A stretch of 64,000 nt of DNA from assembly GCF_009389715.1 (NCBI RefSeq), contig NW_024067841.1, forward strand, positions 423,620 through 487,619, in the 5' to 3' direction. Under the pieces are notes generated by a model. That model ran no database searches. It was given only the letters and a program-made list of their open reading frames with translations, and was not told where the DNA came from. The position numbers and the translations under genes were made by a program. This document shows positions 14,127 through 26,400 of the stretch, one piece after another. The stretch is from Phoenix dactylifera. Its lineage: Eukaryota; Streptophyta; Magnoliopsida; Arecales; Arecaceae. Position 1 is the first letter of the stretch. Each line of letters begins with the position of its first letter.

Positions 14127-14540
14127 GGCGGTGGCTTTGGGACCCCCCCTACTAATGTCCACCAGAAGCCCTAGGCCGTACGCCGGTCGCCGCCCTCCGC
14201 CGCCTCGCGCCGGGAAAAGCCGCTTCCAGATCCCCGCTGCCAGCTTCTCCGCTAACCGGTTGCCGTGAGTCCGCCGTAAAGAATACTGGGGAGGGGCGGC
14301 TGTCGGTCCTTACCGCACCATCTCTCTTTCTTATGCCGTAAACTGAAGTAAACCAATGCGTTTAACTACTCTGCTGTTCCCCAAAATGATTCTCGAGTTG
14401 GCACAGATGAAGTCGTTAAGTTGTGCCGACTACATGGAGCGCCGCCATTTTGGGCTGACATCCGTAAAATTGGCGAAGCTACCGAAGAAATTTCCCAAAT
14501 TAACCTCTGAAAGTCTGTAGCTTCCGTAGAGCATATAGAT
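14127..14540 (-). promoter_or_regulatory. 5' flank / leader of the DHHC gene
   Basis: GC-rich just upstream of the ATG at 14126 (up to about 14310), then AT-rich. The GC-rich part probably includes the 5' UTR and core promoter. No TATA box stood out and I cannot place a start of transcription. Confidence 0.35.
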
Positions 14541-15170
14541 TTTTTTTTCCCAAAAACTGTCCTCTCTCCCTAATTTACAGCGGCGGCTCATACACAACTG
14601 ATGTGGATACAGCCCATAAGATTAAAAAGAATAAGAGAATATAAAGATGATTGAATCAAGGATAGATTGTCCTAAGTGAAACCTCCGGAGTGCTAAGCTG
14701 CTAAGGATGCCATCCAGTCAGCCGCAAAGTTAGTCTCTCTATAGGCATGAGTGGCCTGATGGGAGGAACACTCGTCCAAAAATCGGCGGATGTCATGAAT
14801 CAATCGCAGCCCGCCAGTGTCATTGCCCAGATCCAGTCGATTACCATGACCGAGTCTCTCTCAAGGATAATGTAATCCGTCCCTAGCACACGTCTTGTGT
14901 AGAAGATGCCTTCCCATGCCACTCTGGCCTCCACCCCGTTCACTATCTGCTCAAAGATCCGGCGCCCTCCGACCACCACCAACCGAGCCTTCTGATCTCT
15001 GATGACAAATTCTGCACCTCCGCTGCCTCCAACCTCGCTAACACCGTCGTCGAATTTTATCTTGAGAAAGCCAATTAGTGGGGGCTCCCAGGATATAGAT
15101 ATAGTCCTGGGTTTGACAACAACTTTCTCAATATAGTACCCAAAAGTTTTTTTTATATGCAATGCATCTC
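14541..15170 (-). mobile_element. 5'-truncated LINE with RNase H remnant
   Basis: Minus-strand copy. A T-run at 14541-14549 may mark the tail. The 3' UTR carries the GCGGCGGCTCATAC-like block (14580-14593) shared with the copy at 31757-31960. A mostly open RNase H domain reads from 15162 to 14800: FLKIKFDDGV, an acidic ARVAWEG helix, then LERDSVMVIDW. The usual glycine before the aspartate in EGDS is replaced by arginine. The 5' end near 15170 abuts an A-run on the plus strand. No clear target-site duplication was seen. Confidence 0.72.
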
Positions 15171-15189
15171 TTCATGAAAAAAAAAATAT

Positions 15190-17508
15190 TGCAATTTTTC
15201 TCTTGTTTGATAAGTATATACCCATTTTATTGGGCTAGTAACATCAGGGATCGAGGCATATGAGGAGATCTGTTATGCTAATTTATGTTGTTTCATGGGT
15301 TCAGCCAGGAGGGATTCCCACTTAAGTGAAATGGCCCAATATCATGTTTTTATTTTCAGAGTTTTATACTAGGACAGGGAGTGTGGCTGACAAATCAAGA
15401 GAGGCAAGTGGTTTTTCATGATTCTTGAGAGGGGATTTGAAAACATGTAGCCATTAGTCTGATTTTATAGTGGATTTTTACTCGGATCTTCCATGTGGTT
15501 TTTCCTCGTTGGATGCCTTTGCATAGAAATCTTGGAATTCTTGTATTGGCTCTTCAGAGTGTTTGGTGATATCCCTCTTTAGATCATCGTCGAGTTTTTT
15601 TTATTTTTTCTGCATTATTTTTTGTGAAAATACCTCCTATAGATACTTGCAAATTGTTCCCATTGACAAATCATTATGTCCTATTCAGCCTATTTTTTAA
15701 AATTGCGTGAGGTGTTTTATTAGTTGTGTATGCTTATAACTACCATTACATATTTTTACTTCTATTTCGATATGCAACACTTTGTCTATAGTCATATGGT
15801 TGATATAATTCTGCTGCATAATTTGTGGCTTCCAGTAGAGATAGTGTTTCGGACCTCCAAAAATGCATGGCTATATCTATCGACTTCTATGGAGTGCATA
15901 AGACTTATCTAAAATCTCTCTTCATTTCAATAAACATATAAAGTGAGAAAAACTGTCATTCGATCGAACAACTAAATGTACTTGCATTGAAGGAGTGAGC
16001 TCAAAATCGACAAATGGTACGAGATGAAATTGACTATTGACTTTCAACTTTTATATGATATAAACTGTAATATATATATAAATAAATAAAATAAGTATAG
16101 ACTAGCCGTCAACATGTACAATATGAGCAAGTTAAAAGAAAATTAAGAAATAGTGGAAGTTGTTACACATACTCTTGTTTTAAATTTATGATATTATTTT
16201 ATTTACAAAATTTATCAAAAGATGTCTCCATACATCCTCCATTGAGTATATATATTAGTACTAGGGTTACTGCTGAGCCTACAACTCGATACTTGACCTG
16301 AAGAAGGCCTCAACCCATCAATTAGTAGGTTGGGCAAGGGTCCACATTAAAATTTTAGATCAAACCCGAGTTTGAGATTTTCAGAACCGATGCAACCTGG
16401 TCCCAACTAATTACCTAATTTATTTATATACATATACACATACAATATTAGTTTTCTTTACGCCTTTCAATTTCTGCACTCTTAGAATATAAAATTTTAT
16501 TCTATAATTTAATGGGATAGAGAGAACAAAAAAAATGATATGTTAGAACATTGTAGGTATTTGTATTTGACTTTGCATCAAGTGTATTTTTGAACTTTTA
16601 ACCAGTGACCTGGATAATTTTGCACATGAAATGGGAAGAGTTAGAAAGGCAAATCGAAATCCTCGTACTGAAAGACAGTAAGCTGCTTCACTGATGATTA
16701 TCCCTTAGATTACTGCTTGGAAGAGTTGTTGCTGTTTTGGTCTGGTGAGTTCGATGAAAGGGAGGCTTTGCATGACACCGTTGTACTGAGAACGGACCGA
16801 AGGAGCAAGATTAATGAAAGTCATCGGTGGATACTGAAGTTTCCGTGCAAGAAAGACCGATTCAGATCTTCCATCTTTGCTCGTGGAAGTATTCTCTCTA
16901 TATTGCTTTCAGAACCATCCCTGCTTACATAATTTTATGCTATTTTCTTATGGCCTAGTTTGATGCGGAAGTCTACCAAATCTAGCTTAGATATCCAAGC
17001 AATGACTCTTTTTCGGAAGGTGATCTATGGTTTGGACTTCAAAAGCAAACCAGTGCAATTTCTAGCACCTGCCCAAATTCAGCTCACCAACATTTTACTT
17101 TGTGATTTCTTTAATTTAATAAGCTTATCTCAGACCACATCCACCGATCGCATGGAGTTTCACAATGCTGACTTGAATTTTGAGGAAGACGCAGGCAAAT
17201 TGCATCAAGGCATTACATTAAGGAGTTAATTAGTCATTACGCATGGACCGGAATAGGTGCACTTGTCAGCGGTTTAATGTACTTTGGGCACTAGTTTTCT
17301 AATGTCTGTTCCTCTTAAGTATTCTAATGTGTTAGGGGTTGTTGGATGTGCGTTTGCTGGGCAACCAAGCAAACTCGATCTATTTGTACGTGCACGAGCC
17401 GGCATGTGGACGGGAAGAGACAGGCACATGGCGGAATGAAAGCTTACAAAGAAATAACACTGGGGACACTTTAGAAAGGGTGTTAAACTTGGTAATCTAG
17501 AGGAAAGG
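15190..17508. other. Intergenic, no gene recognised
   Basis: AT-rich DNA. Open frames at 16717-16932 and 16960-17229 (71 and 89 codons) show no domain I know. At 16290-16410 there is a short word-repeat island built on CCCAACC/GGTTGGG and CTCGAT/GAGTTTGAG. Confidence 0.5.
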
Positions 17509-17937
17509 TATAGCAACCCAGAATCTCATCCAAAATTGCTAACTGAAAGATATTATTTGGGTTCCTTAATTATGTATAAGTATCCAAGGTCTACCCAGCA
17601 AATAACCGATGTGAGACTAAACACACGTCCGTACGGATCCTCACATATTCTTTCTGTTCAAGTCCTGACATTCTCGTCAGGCTAAGAGTTCAAATCCATT
17701 CACAAAAATCACGATCGGCTCGTGGTCAGCCCCAATGGATCCGTGCTGCAGCGTTCCCTAGTCCACATAGGTTTTGGGCCGGATCCGCTCTGATATTATT
17801 TGTAACAACCTAGAACCTTATCCAAAATGATTAACCGGAAGATATTATTTAGGTTTTTTCATTTTATATAAGTACACAATATCTATCCAGCGAATAACCG
17901 ATGTAGGACTAAACAAATGCCCTTACGAATCCTCATA
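17509..17937 (-). mobile_element. Complete TRIM (miniature LTR retrotransposon)
   Basis: Two direct repeats of exactly 137 bp, 17509-17645 and 17801-17937, enclose 155 bp without coding capacity. Read on the minus strand, the LTRs begin TGTGAGGATC or TATGAGGATT, carry TTAGTCYYACATCGG and a TATA-like TACTTATA, and end YTRYA. Immediately inside the 5' LTR lies TAATATCAGAGC, two changes from the initiator-tRNA-Met primer site TGGTATCAGAGC. Possible 5-bp target duplications AAAGG (17504-17508) and AAAGA (17938-17942) flank it. With no gag or pol, such elements must move using enzymes from other retrotransposons. The LTRs have diverged clearly, so it is not recent. Confidence 0.82.
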
Positions 17938-19003
17938 AAAGATATAGAAAGGTGGGTTTTAAACTTGCCCAACAGAGATGAAATTAAATCTGGATGGATA
18001 ACTTCCGGCAAATAAATGATAGGGAGTACAAACATAACCCTCCTTGCTCAATATAGTGCCCGATAAGATTAAATCTATAAAGTATCTATCAAACTGTTTG
18101 CAGGATCCTAGAATCCAGATAATAGATTTGCAGGGGCGATTTTTTCAATATCAAGAAAATACATCAAGCGTAATATAAGGGACTAGTTTTGCCATGAAAT
18201 GTAGAAATGCTTCCACTTCTACAAATGCAACATTTTTTTGTTTTTTTGATGAAATATATGCAACAATGATGTGATTTTCATAGTTCAGATTGAGCACGCA
18301 TGATTCATGGTCAATAGTACTATCGAAAACAATACATTTAATCAGTCTGACGATGTCTGGGGTCTCGTAAATAATAACCCTATATATACACAAACCAATT
18401 CATTATAAATAAAACTAGGTGGTTGATACATTCCCTTTTATCATTGTAAAAAAAAGAAAAAGAGAACACACTTCAGCCAGATATACTTACCATGGTAGGG
18501 ATAGAGAAGTTGGGTCCCTCAGGGAAATGAATCGCCATGGACTAGAGGGAGTTTTTCATAGGCAACCGGAGCTTTATGGGGTCGCATAAGACCTGTCATT
18601 CTTACATTAATAGCACCGCTGCGATCATATCTGACATGAGATACAGCCCGTCAACGTGACGCGGATTTAATGCACGCAGAGGATCCAGATTGGCGATTCA
18701 GTTCCAACACCCAAAGAAGCAATTAATAACTTCAATAAACAAAGAAATCCATAAGAATATGTATATATATATATTTCCACTTCACCGCATCAAACAAGAT
18801 TGCTAGAAAAGGTTCAATTGATGATGCTCTCTTTCACATACTCACGTGCAAAGCACGTGGCACTTACAGCTTGTCACGCAGAATAAAAGGTTCCTTGCTC
18901 AATAAATGGTTTATGGGACAGTGGAATTGCCATGCCGGTGAAGCTCATGTATAGAGAGGTAGTGAGGCAGCGAATTGGATAGCTTTATATGGAGCCAACT
19001 ATA
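17938..19003. other. Intergenic, no gene recognised
   Basis: AT-rich. An 80-codon minus frame at 18151-18393 shows no known domain. No RNA gene was seen. Confidence 0.45.
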
Positions 19004-19456
19004 GGCTTATTTGGTTTGCAAAAAATATTTTTTCTTTGAGGAATATGGTTGTAGATTTTTGAAAAAAAAATGCTTAGAAAAGTACTTTTGATATATTTGG
19101 TTGGCCATGAGAAAGTGATATATAGTACTTATGTTTGGTTGACCATCCACTTTCCTGGAAAAGTTATGTGTAATTTCTATTATACCCTTAATAAAAATTA
19201 AGTCTTTAATATCTCTTCAATGTTGAAATGTTTTTTTGGAAAAAAATAAAAATAGAGTGATTTCCGGATCATGGAAAAGTAACTTTTTCATGTTTCTCAT
19301 GTGAAAGACTTTCTTATGAAACGTGGGAATTATATTTCTATGGGAATATAACTTTTCCGTCTCTCTCTTTCGAAAATTTTAACCAAACAAGAGTCATCTC
19401 ATTATTTTTCTGTTGATCATACTTTTTTCTTTCTTTTTTCGCGAACCAAACGAACC
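19004..19456. mobile_element. MITE-like element with 16-bp terminal inverted repeats
   Basis: GGCTTATTTGGTTTGC at 19004-19019 is the inverted counterpart of GCGAACCAAACGAACC at 19441-19456, matching at 12 of 16 positions. The interior is AT-rich, non-coding, and repeats TTTGGTTGRCCAT at about 19098 and 19135. No clear target-site duplication could be set (ATA versus ATT next to the ends), so the superfamily is left open. Confidence 0.45.
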
Positions 19457-20122
19457 ATTTGTAGATAGGAAAGAGGGATCTACCTGGTACACTTCGAAAC
19501 TTGTTATTTTTTGATATTTTTGGCTATATCCATATCTATAATATATACATCCATCTTGGCAAAATAAAAGAAAAATAAGTGGTTTTATAATCTATAACTT
19601 TTCACGCACAATCTCTTTTGGGATTTGTTGTAGCTTGTTACAAAAACTAGGTATCTGATATTAAGAGTCAGAGAACAAAAAATAGTATCGAAAAAAAGAG
19701 AGGCAAAAAGAAAGTCTGATCTCCTGACCGTACTTCAATCCTCAAATCCCTGATAGAAGAACAGAAGGCTCAATAAAATTTAGTAATTTCCATATCACTT
19801 TCTGGAATGATATAGTCATTTATCAAATATTTGCACGCTCGAACAATAGGGAATGGTTGAGAATATACACAACCCAGCACAATAGTAACCCAAATATATT
19901 TAAAATTTGAAAACTTTTGAAAAGAAAAAGAAAAGAAAATAAAAGCTAAAGGCAGAATAAACCTGCTCATCCATCACATTTCCCTCAGGTTTGTTTCTTT
20001 TCACTAGACAGCTTGATATTTCTTGAGTGTTTTTTTTTGAAAAAAGAAAAAAAAACTTTTACCTTTTCCATCTTTATGAGTTTTTTCTTCACAATTTTTT
20101 TGGACCCTCTTTGAATACATTC
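19457..20122. other. 3' flank of the BODYGUARD-like gene
   Basis: AT-rich. The part near 20122 should contain the 3' UTR of the minus-strand hydrolase gene. Mixed T and A runs occur at 20030-20055. No gene seen. Confidence 0.45.
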
Positions 20123-22828
20123 TCAGCGTCTTGTGTTCATCCATATCTCCTCAAGCTCTCGGGCAAAAGCCTTCTGCCGGCCAACGACAATGGTGATGTG
20201 GTCCTTGTTGTCAACAACCTTAACATGAGCTCGAGGAATCTTGCACCGGACATCATAACTACAACTAAGTGGAAGGAGCTCGTCGTCCCTCCCATGGATC
20301 ACTGTTACATCACAGCTAAGCTGATCTCTGACTGCATCAAGATAACCATCAATCTTTCCAGCGCTTCCACAAATAATGTTATGTAGAGTGTGCCATGCAG
20401 CATTATGGGTGTGGCAGAAGAAGCCATCCATCAAGAAGGTCCTAATCCTGTTGCCAAATCATAATCGAAACATAAATAGGTATCAAAACCTCATGAAACT
20501 CGGTATCTAGGAAATTCTGATCATGATTTATGTCTATTGTCCATGCCAGTTGTGTTGAAATCACCACTTGTGCCGAAAGCTTAAGCTAATAGGATGAGGC
20601 AGATTTATTTATATATTTTATATTTTCTTACACTTTCCTTGTCACGTGGGCCGGACTTTTTTTTTAATGGATAAGCCCAACATGTAAAATTTTGAACAAT
20701 AGAGTTAAAGGATGTGGAGATGGAGTTTGAACTCAAGACCTCTGCAATAGAATATGATGGATTTACTTATATATCCTATATTTTCTTTCATGTTGCAAGC
20801 GAAGGAATTGGAAGGATGGAGAGTTGGTATGGGTGGACTACCCATTTGAATTATGGGCCGTATGGTGAGATGGTGAACCACCCCAAATCGAGCAAATTTA
20901 ATTACTAAGGTCAAGATGGCAGTATAAGGGGCTGCGTACTTTGAGAGTTATTAGACGGCAGACTCCCAAGTTTTTGCACTGTTTGACAAGCTGTTAGCCA
21001 CCAACGCTCAGCAAGTTCAATTCCTTGCAGGTTGCAGCTTAAAGTGCATATATCCCGTATAAAATAAACTATTCCCATGAATAAGTTATAACTTGTAAGA
21101 ATGAAGCTGGCTTCAAAAAAATGATGGCCTCTCATATCTGACATCATCTATGGTTAGCTGCACCAACAATGACCTATTTTCTCCTTACCCTACCAAATTC
21201 CCATCCATTCTCACCCCTTATAAATTCGAAAAATATTAAGAATTAGAGTCTTGGAACTGTTGGCCTACGAAAGATGGATGACTATTCCTTTACCCACTAG
21301 ATATTCTAACATCGTGGGGGAACATGGGCTTGGAAGTGTGTTAATTGTCACCAGTCACCGGATGGTGGGGATTGATGAGAATTAATTCAGGATCAGGTTG
21401 GGTCAATATCTAAGTATCTGAGAGGAAACAGACAAAGAAACCGGTCGTATTACTGAGGGCCAACCTGTTGCGGGTGACGAACTTGAAGGCGAGCTCCCAC
21501 AACCGGTGGTTCTTGCACACCACCAGGCACACCGTCCGGCTGATGTGCTCGTACCAGCACGCCACCGACGCCCCGAAAGCTATCGCCGGCCACACCCGCC
21601 GCGGCGCCACCCGCCGCAGCACGAACTGCGTCCCTTTCTCCCCCTTGGGCACCGGAAAATAAGGCTGGCGCCATCCAAACAAGCCTTTTTTTAACTTTTA
21701 GAAATCAAACCAAATCACAACTTAAAGCACGGGAAGGAAGCAGACGGAAATGGATGGTGTTCGACGTTATAATATATATACCGGGGCGAGGAGGGTCAGG
21801 GATTTGACTGCGCCGGGGTACTTGACAGCGAGGGCGAGGGCGAGGATGGAGCCGAGGGAGTGGGCGACAATGTGGAAGGACCGGACCTTGTAGCGCTCCA
21901 GCACCGAACGCTCGATCATCTCGACGTGCTCTCTGAGCGTGTACAGCGAGTCAGCCGGCTTCGGGCTCCGCCCGAACCCCAGCAGGTCCACCGCGAACAG
22001 CCGGTACCGCGCCCTCGCCTCGTCGGAGAAGTTCGGGAACACCGTCTCCGTCCAGAACGACGACGACGATATGAATCCATGTATGAACAGCACGTCCTCC
22101 TCCGCCACCCCTCCATCTATCCACACCACACGCATGACAATACTCCATTTCTGAATCCCGCATTATGTCCAACTCGAGGAAATATAATTCTGATGGATGG
22201 TTTACTAGTAGTTACCTTTGGGGCCGTCGGCGTGGACGAAGAGGAGGGAGTCGCGGGAGCCGGAGGGGGAGCTCCAGGAGGTGCAAGTCGGGCAGTCGCA
22301 GTCGGACCACCGTGGCACGGGGCACGACGCGTCGCCACCGATCTTTCCCTGGAGCATCTGGATGATGGTGGAGTTGATGGTGAACGTCGTGGTGTTCGAC
22401 GATGCAGATCTAACACCGCCTGCGCTCCGTAAGCCCGCCGCAGGACGCCGGTTGCCTCGTCGCTCCATTTTAATCCTTCGGAGCTCTTGCACTGTCGTCC
22501 GGGAGACATCGGAGACGAGGGACGGCCGGGAGTACAAGGTGTCCGAGATGTCCTCCAGCTGGAGCTTGGTGGAGGAGAGGCGGACTACTTTCGAGCCGCC
22601 TTTCTCCGACACGAGAATCTGGCCGCTGCTGGCGATCATGTCCTTGGGGGAGGAGCAGCAGTAGCAGGGCTTCCACTCGGCCTCCATGGCGTAGTCCACC
22701 AGCTTATAAACAAGACACAGCATTACGTCAAGCAAATCCAGAACGGTGAACACGACGAAGCTCACGACGTCGTTCACCACTCGACCGACTACCGCCACCG
22801 CAAATCTCGCCGACCCACCACCTCCCAT
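20123..22828 (-). CDS. BODYGUARD-like alpha/beta hydrolase, 4 exons
   Basis: Serine hydrolase of the BODYGUARD family, whose Arabidopsis members act in the epidermal wall and are needed for cutin and cuticle formation. Exons (minus): 22216-22828, 21782-22116, 21465-21664, 20123-20447. Phases agree and give 490 aa (Arabidopsis BDG about 470). The N-terminus has a hydrophobic stretch at about 18-40, then the family block AEWKPCYCC and an ISDTLYSRPSL block. The hydrolase core carries the oxyanion HGF (217-219), FWTETVFPNFSD, the nucleophile S291 in AHSLGS, an acid candidate D437 or D438 in HGRDDE, and H466 in KDHITIV. The acceptor of intron 1 (GGATAG at 22117-22122) has a poor pyrimidine tract, but it is the only nearby AG giving the right frame. 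Exons 1-3 are very GC-rich, exon 4 less so. Confidence 0.93.
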
Positions 22829-24369
22829 TTTTGTCAGCACAACAAGAAAGAAGTGCCACTCCGAGCTAAGCTCTGGGTTTATTAATAACAATTATAAGAG
22901 AATGAGAGGAATCTTTGCGAGTCTAGCTTTGCTTGCTAGTTTTGCATGAATGTGGGACTGTGGGTAGGATAACCTTTTTGTGGCTTCTTAGGTGGAGGGA
23001 TGGCAACCTCCACAAGGAGAAAGATGGGGGGAAAGAGAGAGACGTGGCTCGGATGGTTACTCTCCGAGCGAGAGAGGGTTTGGAATAAGAAGCCACAATA
23101 AAATCGAGCGGTGAAGAGCCAATGGGCGGGGGGATTAGGAAAAGGGGAAAGGAAACGGGATAGGGGGGGTTTGAAGAGAGGACGCTACCATAGGTGGGAG
23201 GTGGGATCAAAGGCAAGGGAAGGGGTGGGGTGGAGAGGCAAATGAATTGATGGTTTCATTAAAATCTTTTGTTGGGCAGGGAAAAGGGGTAGGTGGTGGT
23301 TGGAACTCCCCGGCTAACGCTTACCCTTCGGCCACCACAGGGTGCCCTTTGGCACGTACGTCGCACACGATTGACGGTAAGAGCCTGGCCTCAAACCAAA
23401 GGGACTTCGAAGCTGATTTGATTACGTTTCTCTGATAGTTACCCTCGTCCGACATGAAACATGGGGGTATTACAGAGAAAAGAAAAAGAAATGTACTTTA
23501 AAATTCCGGCATGCAGGCATCGGAAGAACGAATAATAATAATAATAATTTAAAATAGTATTTGATTGCTTTATATATCATACAAAGACATGGCATATGCT
23601 ATCTTGAACTAAGGCACTATTGCTCTTCTTTTTCCTTGGCCAACCAATTTGCCGGCCCATTACCCTCTATGAGTATATGGCTAGCCTGAATATGTACAGC
23701 TTATCATTTTAAAGGAAGACAAGGACAAATCCAGCATTCAATATGCGAACATAGTTCCAAACATTTTTAGAAAATAGATCGATCTTCAAGACAAAGCTAT
23801 AGAAAAAAAAAAAATGTACCTCAGATCCTGTAACAAAAAAATCTATGCATCTCAGATATACAGATGGATCTTTAGGATGAAAAAAAAAAAAATTTTACAT
23901 GAATATCAATATCCAAAAAAACAAGAGGGACTTAATCGAACATAAAAAAATCAAAAGATCAAAATATCAAGAAATCAATACCTCATAAAATTAAGAAATC
24001 GTTGCAGCCAAAAAAAGAGAAGAGGAAGAAAACAAGATAGGGATCCAAATCCCTCATGGACGACACTCCCTCAAGGACGGTCTTTTCTGGATGGCATTTT
24101 CGATAAAGTCTCCCACGTGCAGCGTGCAGGAATTTGGCCAATCCTCAACTGTAGAATCGACGGGCAAAATTATCCCAAAATTTTGTCCCAAGATCACCAT
24201 GTTGGGGTGACCTTGAATACCTCAAGGATGGATTTTCCATTATCAAGTTGGATAATGATTTGAGAAGTAGAGATGATCTTGAATCATTGTGCCATATGCG
24301 ATCGTTGAGATACAACCAAATATAATAATTTTATTATTTTAGCCATATTATCAGCAGACAAACGTCAGT
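22829..24369. other. Upstream region of BODYGUARD-like gene and intergenic DNA
   Basis: 22829-23300 should hold the leader and promoter of the minus-strand hydrolase gene. Read on that strand, TTATAAT lies at about 22891-22897, 63 bp above the ATG, but I would not call it a TATA box with confidence. 22980-23240 is G-rich on the plus strand. 23440-24369 is AT-rich with A-runs (23807, 23880) and no recognisable gene. Confidence 0.4.
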
Positions 24370-24610
24370 TTTTGTTTTTTTTTTGTTAGGATAGGTAATT
24401 CATGCCTGACGAGTACGAATGCATCCAACCAAATCAGAAAATAAATACGAGCGTTTTTTTCTGGTAGCAAACAAACATACGTCCATGAGGGAGCGAAGTT
24501 TTTATAACAGTAGCCAGACGAGCCCAACTGCCCGATCCGCCACTTGGTACACGAGCCTGAGTCCATCCCGACCCGGCAACCAACCACCGTCCTCGCGCAT
24601 GATAGGCCTT
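24370..24610 (-). mobile_element. LINE 3' UTR fragment
   Basis: A T-run at 24375-24384 is followed by a block, GCCTGACGAGTACG at 24401-24414, that matches the 3' UTR of the LINE copy at 32618-33040 (ACCTGACGAGTACG). Only the non-coding tail and perhaps the last codons remain. The 5' limit is approximate. Confidence 0.45.
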
Positions 24611-25344
24611 AGTCCGGGGAAAACAAAAGGTTGCATGAATTAAAAGCCATCACAATCTTCCAAGCAATAGCCTGCTAAAAAAAATCTTCATGCATGTTGA
24701 TGTGCCATCTAGCTAGCTAACTAGCCTGCTCTTAATATCGATCATAGCAATGTTGAAAAATTAAGAGCCTGTGCTTGTGGATGGGACATTAGATTGGAAT
24801 TTGGTGAATAGCAAGCATTAGAAAAAGTTGGATTGCCATGCTTCATATGGAGTCTCGATGGCACGTTGCTTTTTATTCATGCACAAAATTTCTATCAAAA
24901 ACGGCTTCTTCATTTAATACAAATCCTTATGGTGTCTAGGAGTTCTAATTCATCAACTACGGGGAGCCATGCATTTTAATGCTTGAGATGATGCTGATGG
25001 GGAGATAGTTGTTTAGTGATGATTATTGATTACTGTTAGGACAAGTAACTCATTAATGCATGCAATAAGACAAGAAGTCGTCCATCCGTCAACATGGTGC
25101 ATGGTAGAAGATTAGGGATAAGAATGATGCAGGATGCACCTTGATTTGTTGGTTGATAAAATAATTAGGGTGATTTAGGTCGTTTATGAAACAAAAACAA
25201 AGTTCTTTCTTGAGTAAAACCCTTGAGATTCATGTATGACAACACTATCAGATTCATACGGACCCTATCAGATAGTTCACTTGCATCATCTGTAGCACGT
25301 GATTATCAAATTTTTCATAACTATTAATAATATTCATTTTAAAG
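24611..25344. other. Intergenic, nothing recognised
   Basis: AT-rich, no long frame, no repeat structure noted. Confidence 0.5.
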
Positions 25345-26277
25345 AAAACTCTAGGTGCTAGCAAACTGGGGGATGAACATTTTCTCGACCTGCCCTTGCA
25401 GCGGTGTGGAGGTTGAGTATGTAGATCATATCTTATTCAAATGCCACGGTGCATGTGTGGAGGCTATCCAGTCTGCTCCTAGCAGTCCTTCAGTCGAAAA
25501 TGCCAATATTAACTTTCCTTGAGTCCCTATAGAGTAGCACAAATAGAAAGCCATCCAGACTTTGGGGCATTAGGGCCGCCTACGTTGCCTACCACATCTT
25601 GACCAGGAACACCTATGTCTTTGAGGGTAGCAGGCAATCGACGAGGTTCGTTTTGGAGAGAGCTCTAACACAGGCTGCTGAGGTCACCTACCTATCTTAT
25701 GCTAGAGAAACTGTAACAACTCGAGACACCTGGGACTCATATTCTGTTCCTACAGCGATCCGTAAGGTTTTCATCACTTAAGAGCCCCCCATCTCGAGTT
25801 TCCATAAAATCAACTTCAATGGCAGTGTGACGGATGGTAGTAGCAGAGGAGGAGTCGTTTTGTTATTCGCGGCAAGGGCTTTAGACTAGTGGCTGCAAGC
25901 AGAGCTTCGATCTTTGATATCTTAGATCCTGGAGCGAAGCTGAGAGCGGCCTAGACTGGCATCAGCTATGCGAAGCGGGTTCTGAGGGTGGACTTCATTG
26001 CTGTTGAAGGTGACTCGGCTATGGTAGTTGAATAGATCCAGGCTCAAGTGGAGATAGCAATCGCCCACCTACTCCTATATGATATCCTGAGGAACTCGAG
26101 AGTGTGTGTATCCCTGGTGGCCAGGCACATCTATAGAGAGGCGAATGCATGGAGCGGTAGACTGGGTTACCTCTTATGTAGCACAATATTCTGATAAGTT
26201 TTTGTGGACCATTGTGTCGACCATTCTACCTCCGCTTTGTGATATTTTATTTTCTAATTTTACTAGACATATTCATA

Positions 26278-26319
<42 letters not shown>

Positions 26320-26357
26320 TGTCCATCTCATCAAAATAAAATAAAAATAAAAAAAAT
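25345..26357 (+). mobile_element. Decayed LINE 3' part, zf-RVT plus RNase H
   Basis: Translates in pieces. A zinc-finger-like end (CPCSGVEVEYVDHILFKCHG) lies at about 25390-25450, a TRNTYVFEG linker at about 25602-25628, and RNase H pieces (KINFNGSV near 25805, then RHIYREANA near 26120). Many stops and frame changes. The 3' end runs through an (AT)n array into an A-rich tail ending about 26357. No target duplication found. Confidence 0.72.
26280..26317. repeat. (AT)n microsatellite
   Basis: About 19 uninterrupted AT units within the 3' region of the LINE copy. Confidence 0.95.
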
Positions 26358-26361
26358 GAGA

Positions 26362-26363
<2 letters not shown>

Positions 26364-26392
<29 letters not shown>

Positions 26393-26400
26393 TGGGGGGG
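26364..26400. repeat. Poly(G) run
   Basis: 29 consecutive G (26364-26392), one T, then 7 more G, immediately after the A-rich LINE tail. Long G runs are rare in plant DNA and hard to sequence, so the length is uncertain. Confidence 0.85.

Noticed and set aside
13878..14162. DHHC start upstream at 14162
   Set aside because: That position is GTG, not ATG. The first in-frame ATG is at 14126.
13926..14268. Acidic 82-codon plus-strand frame over DHHC exon 1
   Set aside because: It is the antisense of a GC-rich exon. The minus strand gives the N-terminus with membrane segments.
16717..17229. Two plus-strand frames of 71 and 89 codons near the TRIM
   Set aside because: No recognisable domain, no splice support and ordinary AT-rich context. 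Not enough to call a gene.
21860..22676. Several long open frames on the plus strand opposite the BODYGUARD-like gene
   Set aside because: They are shadows of GC-rich coding exons. Their products lack family motifs, while the minus strand gives a complete hydrolase.
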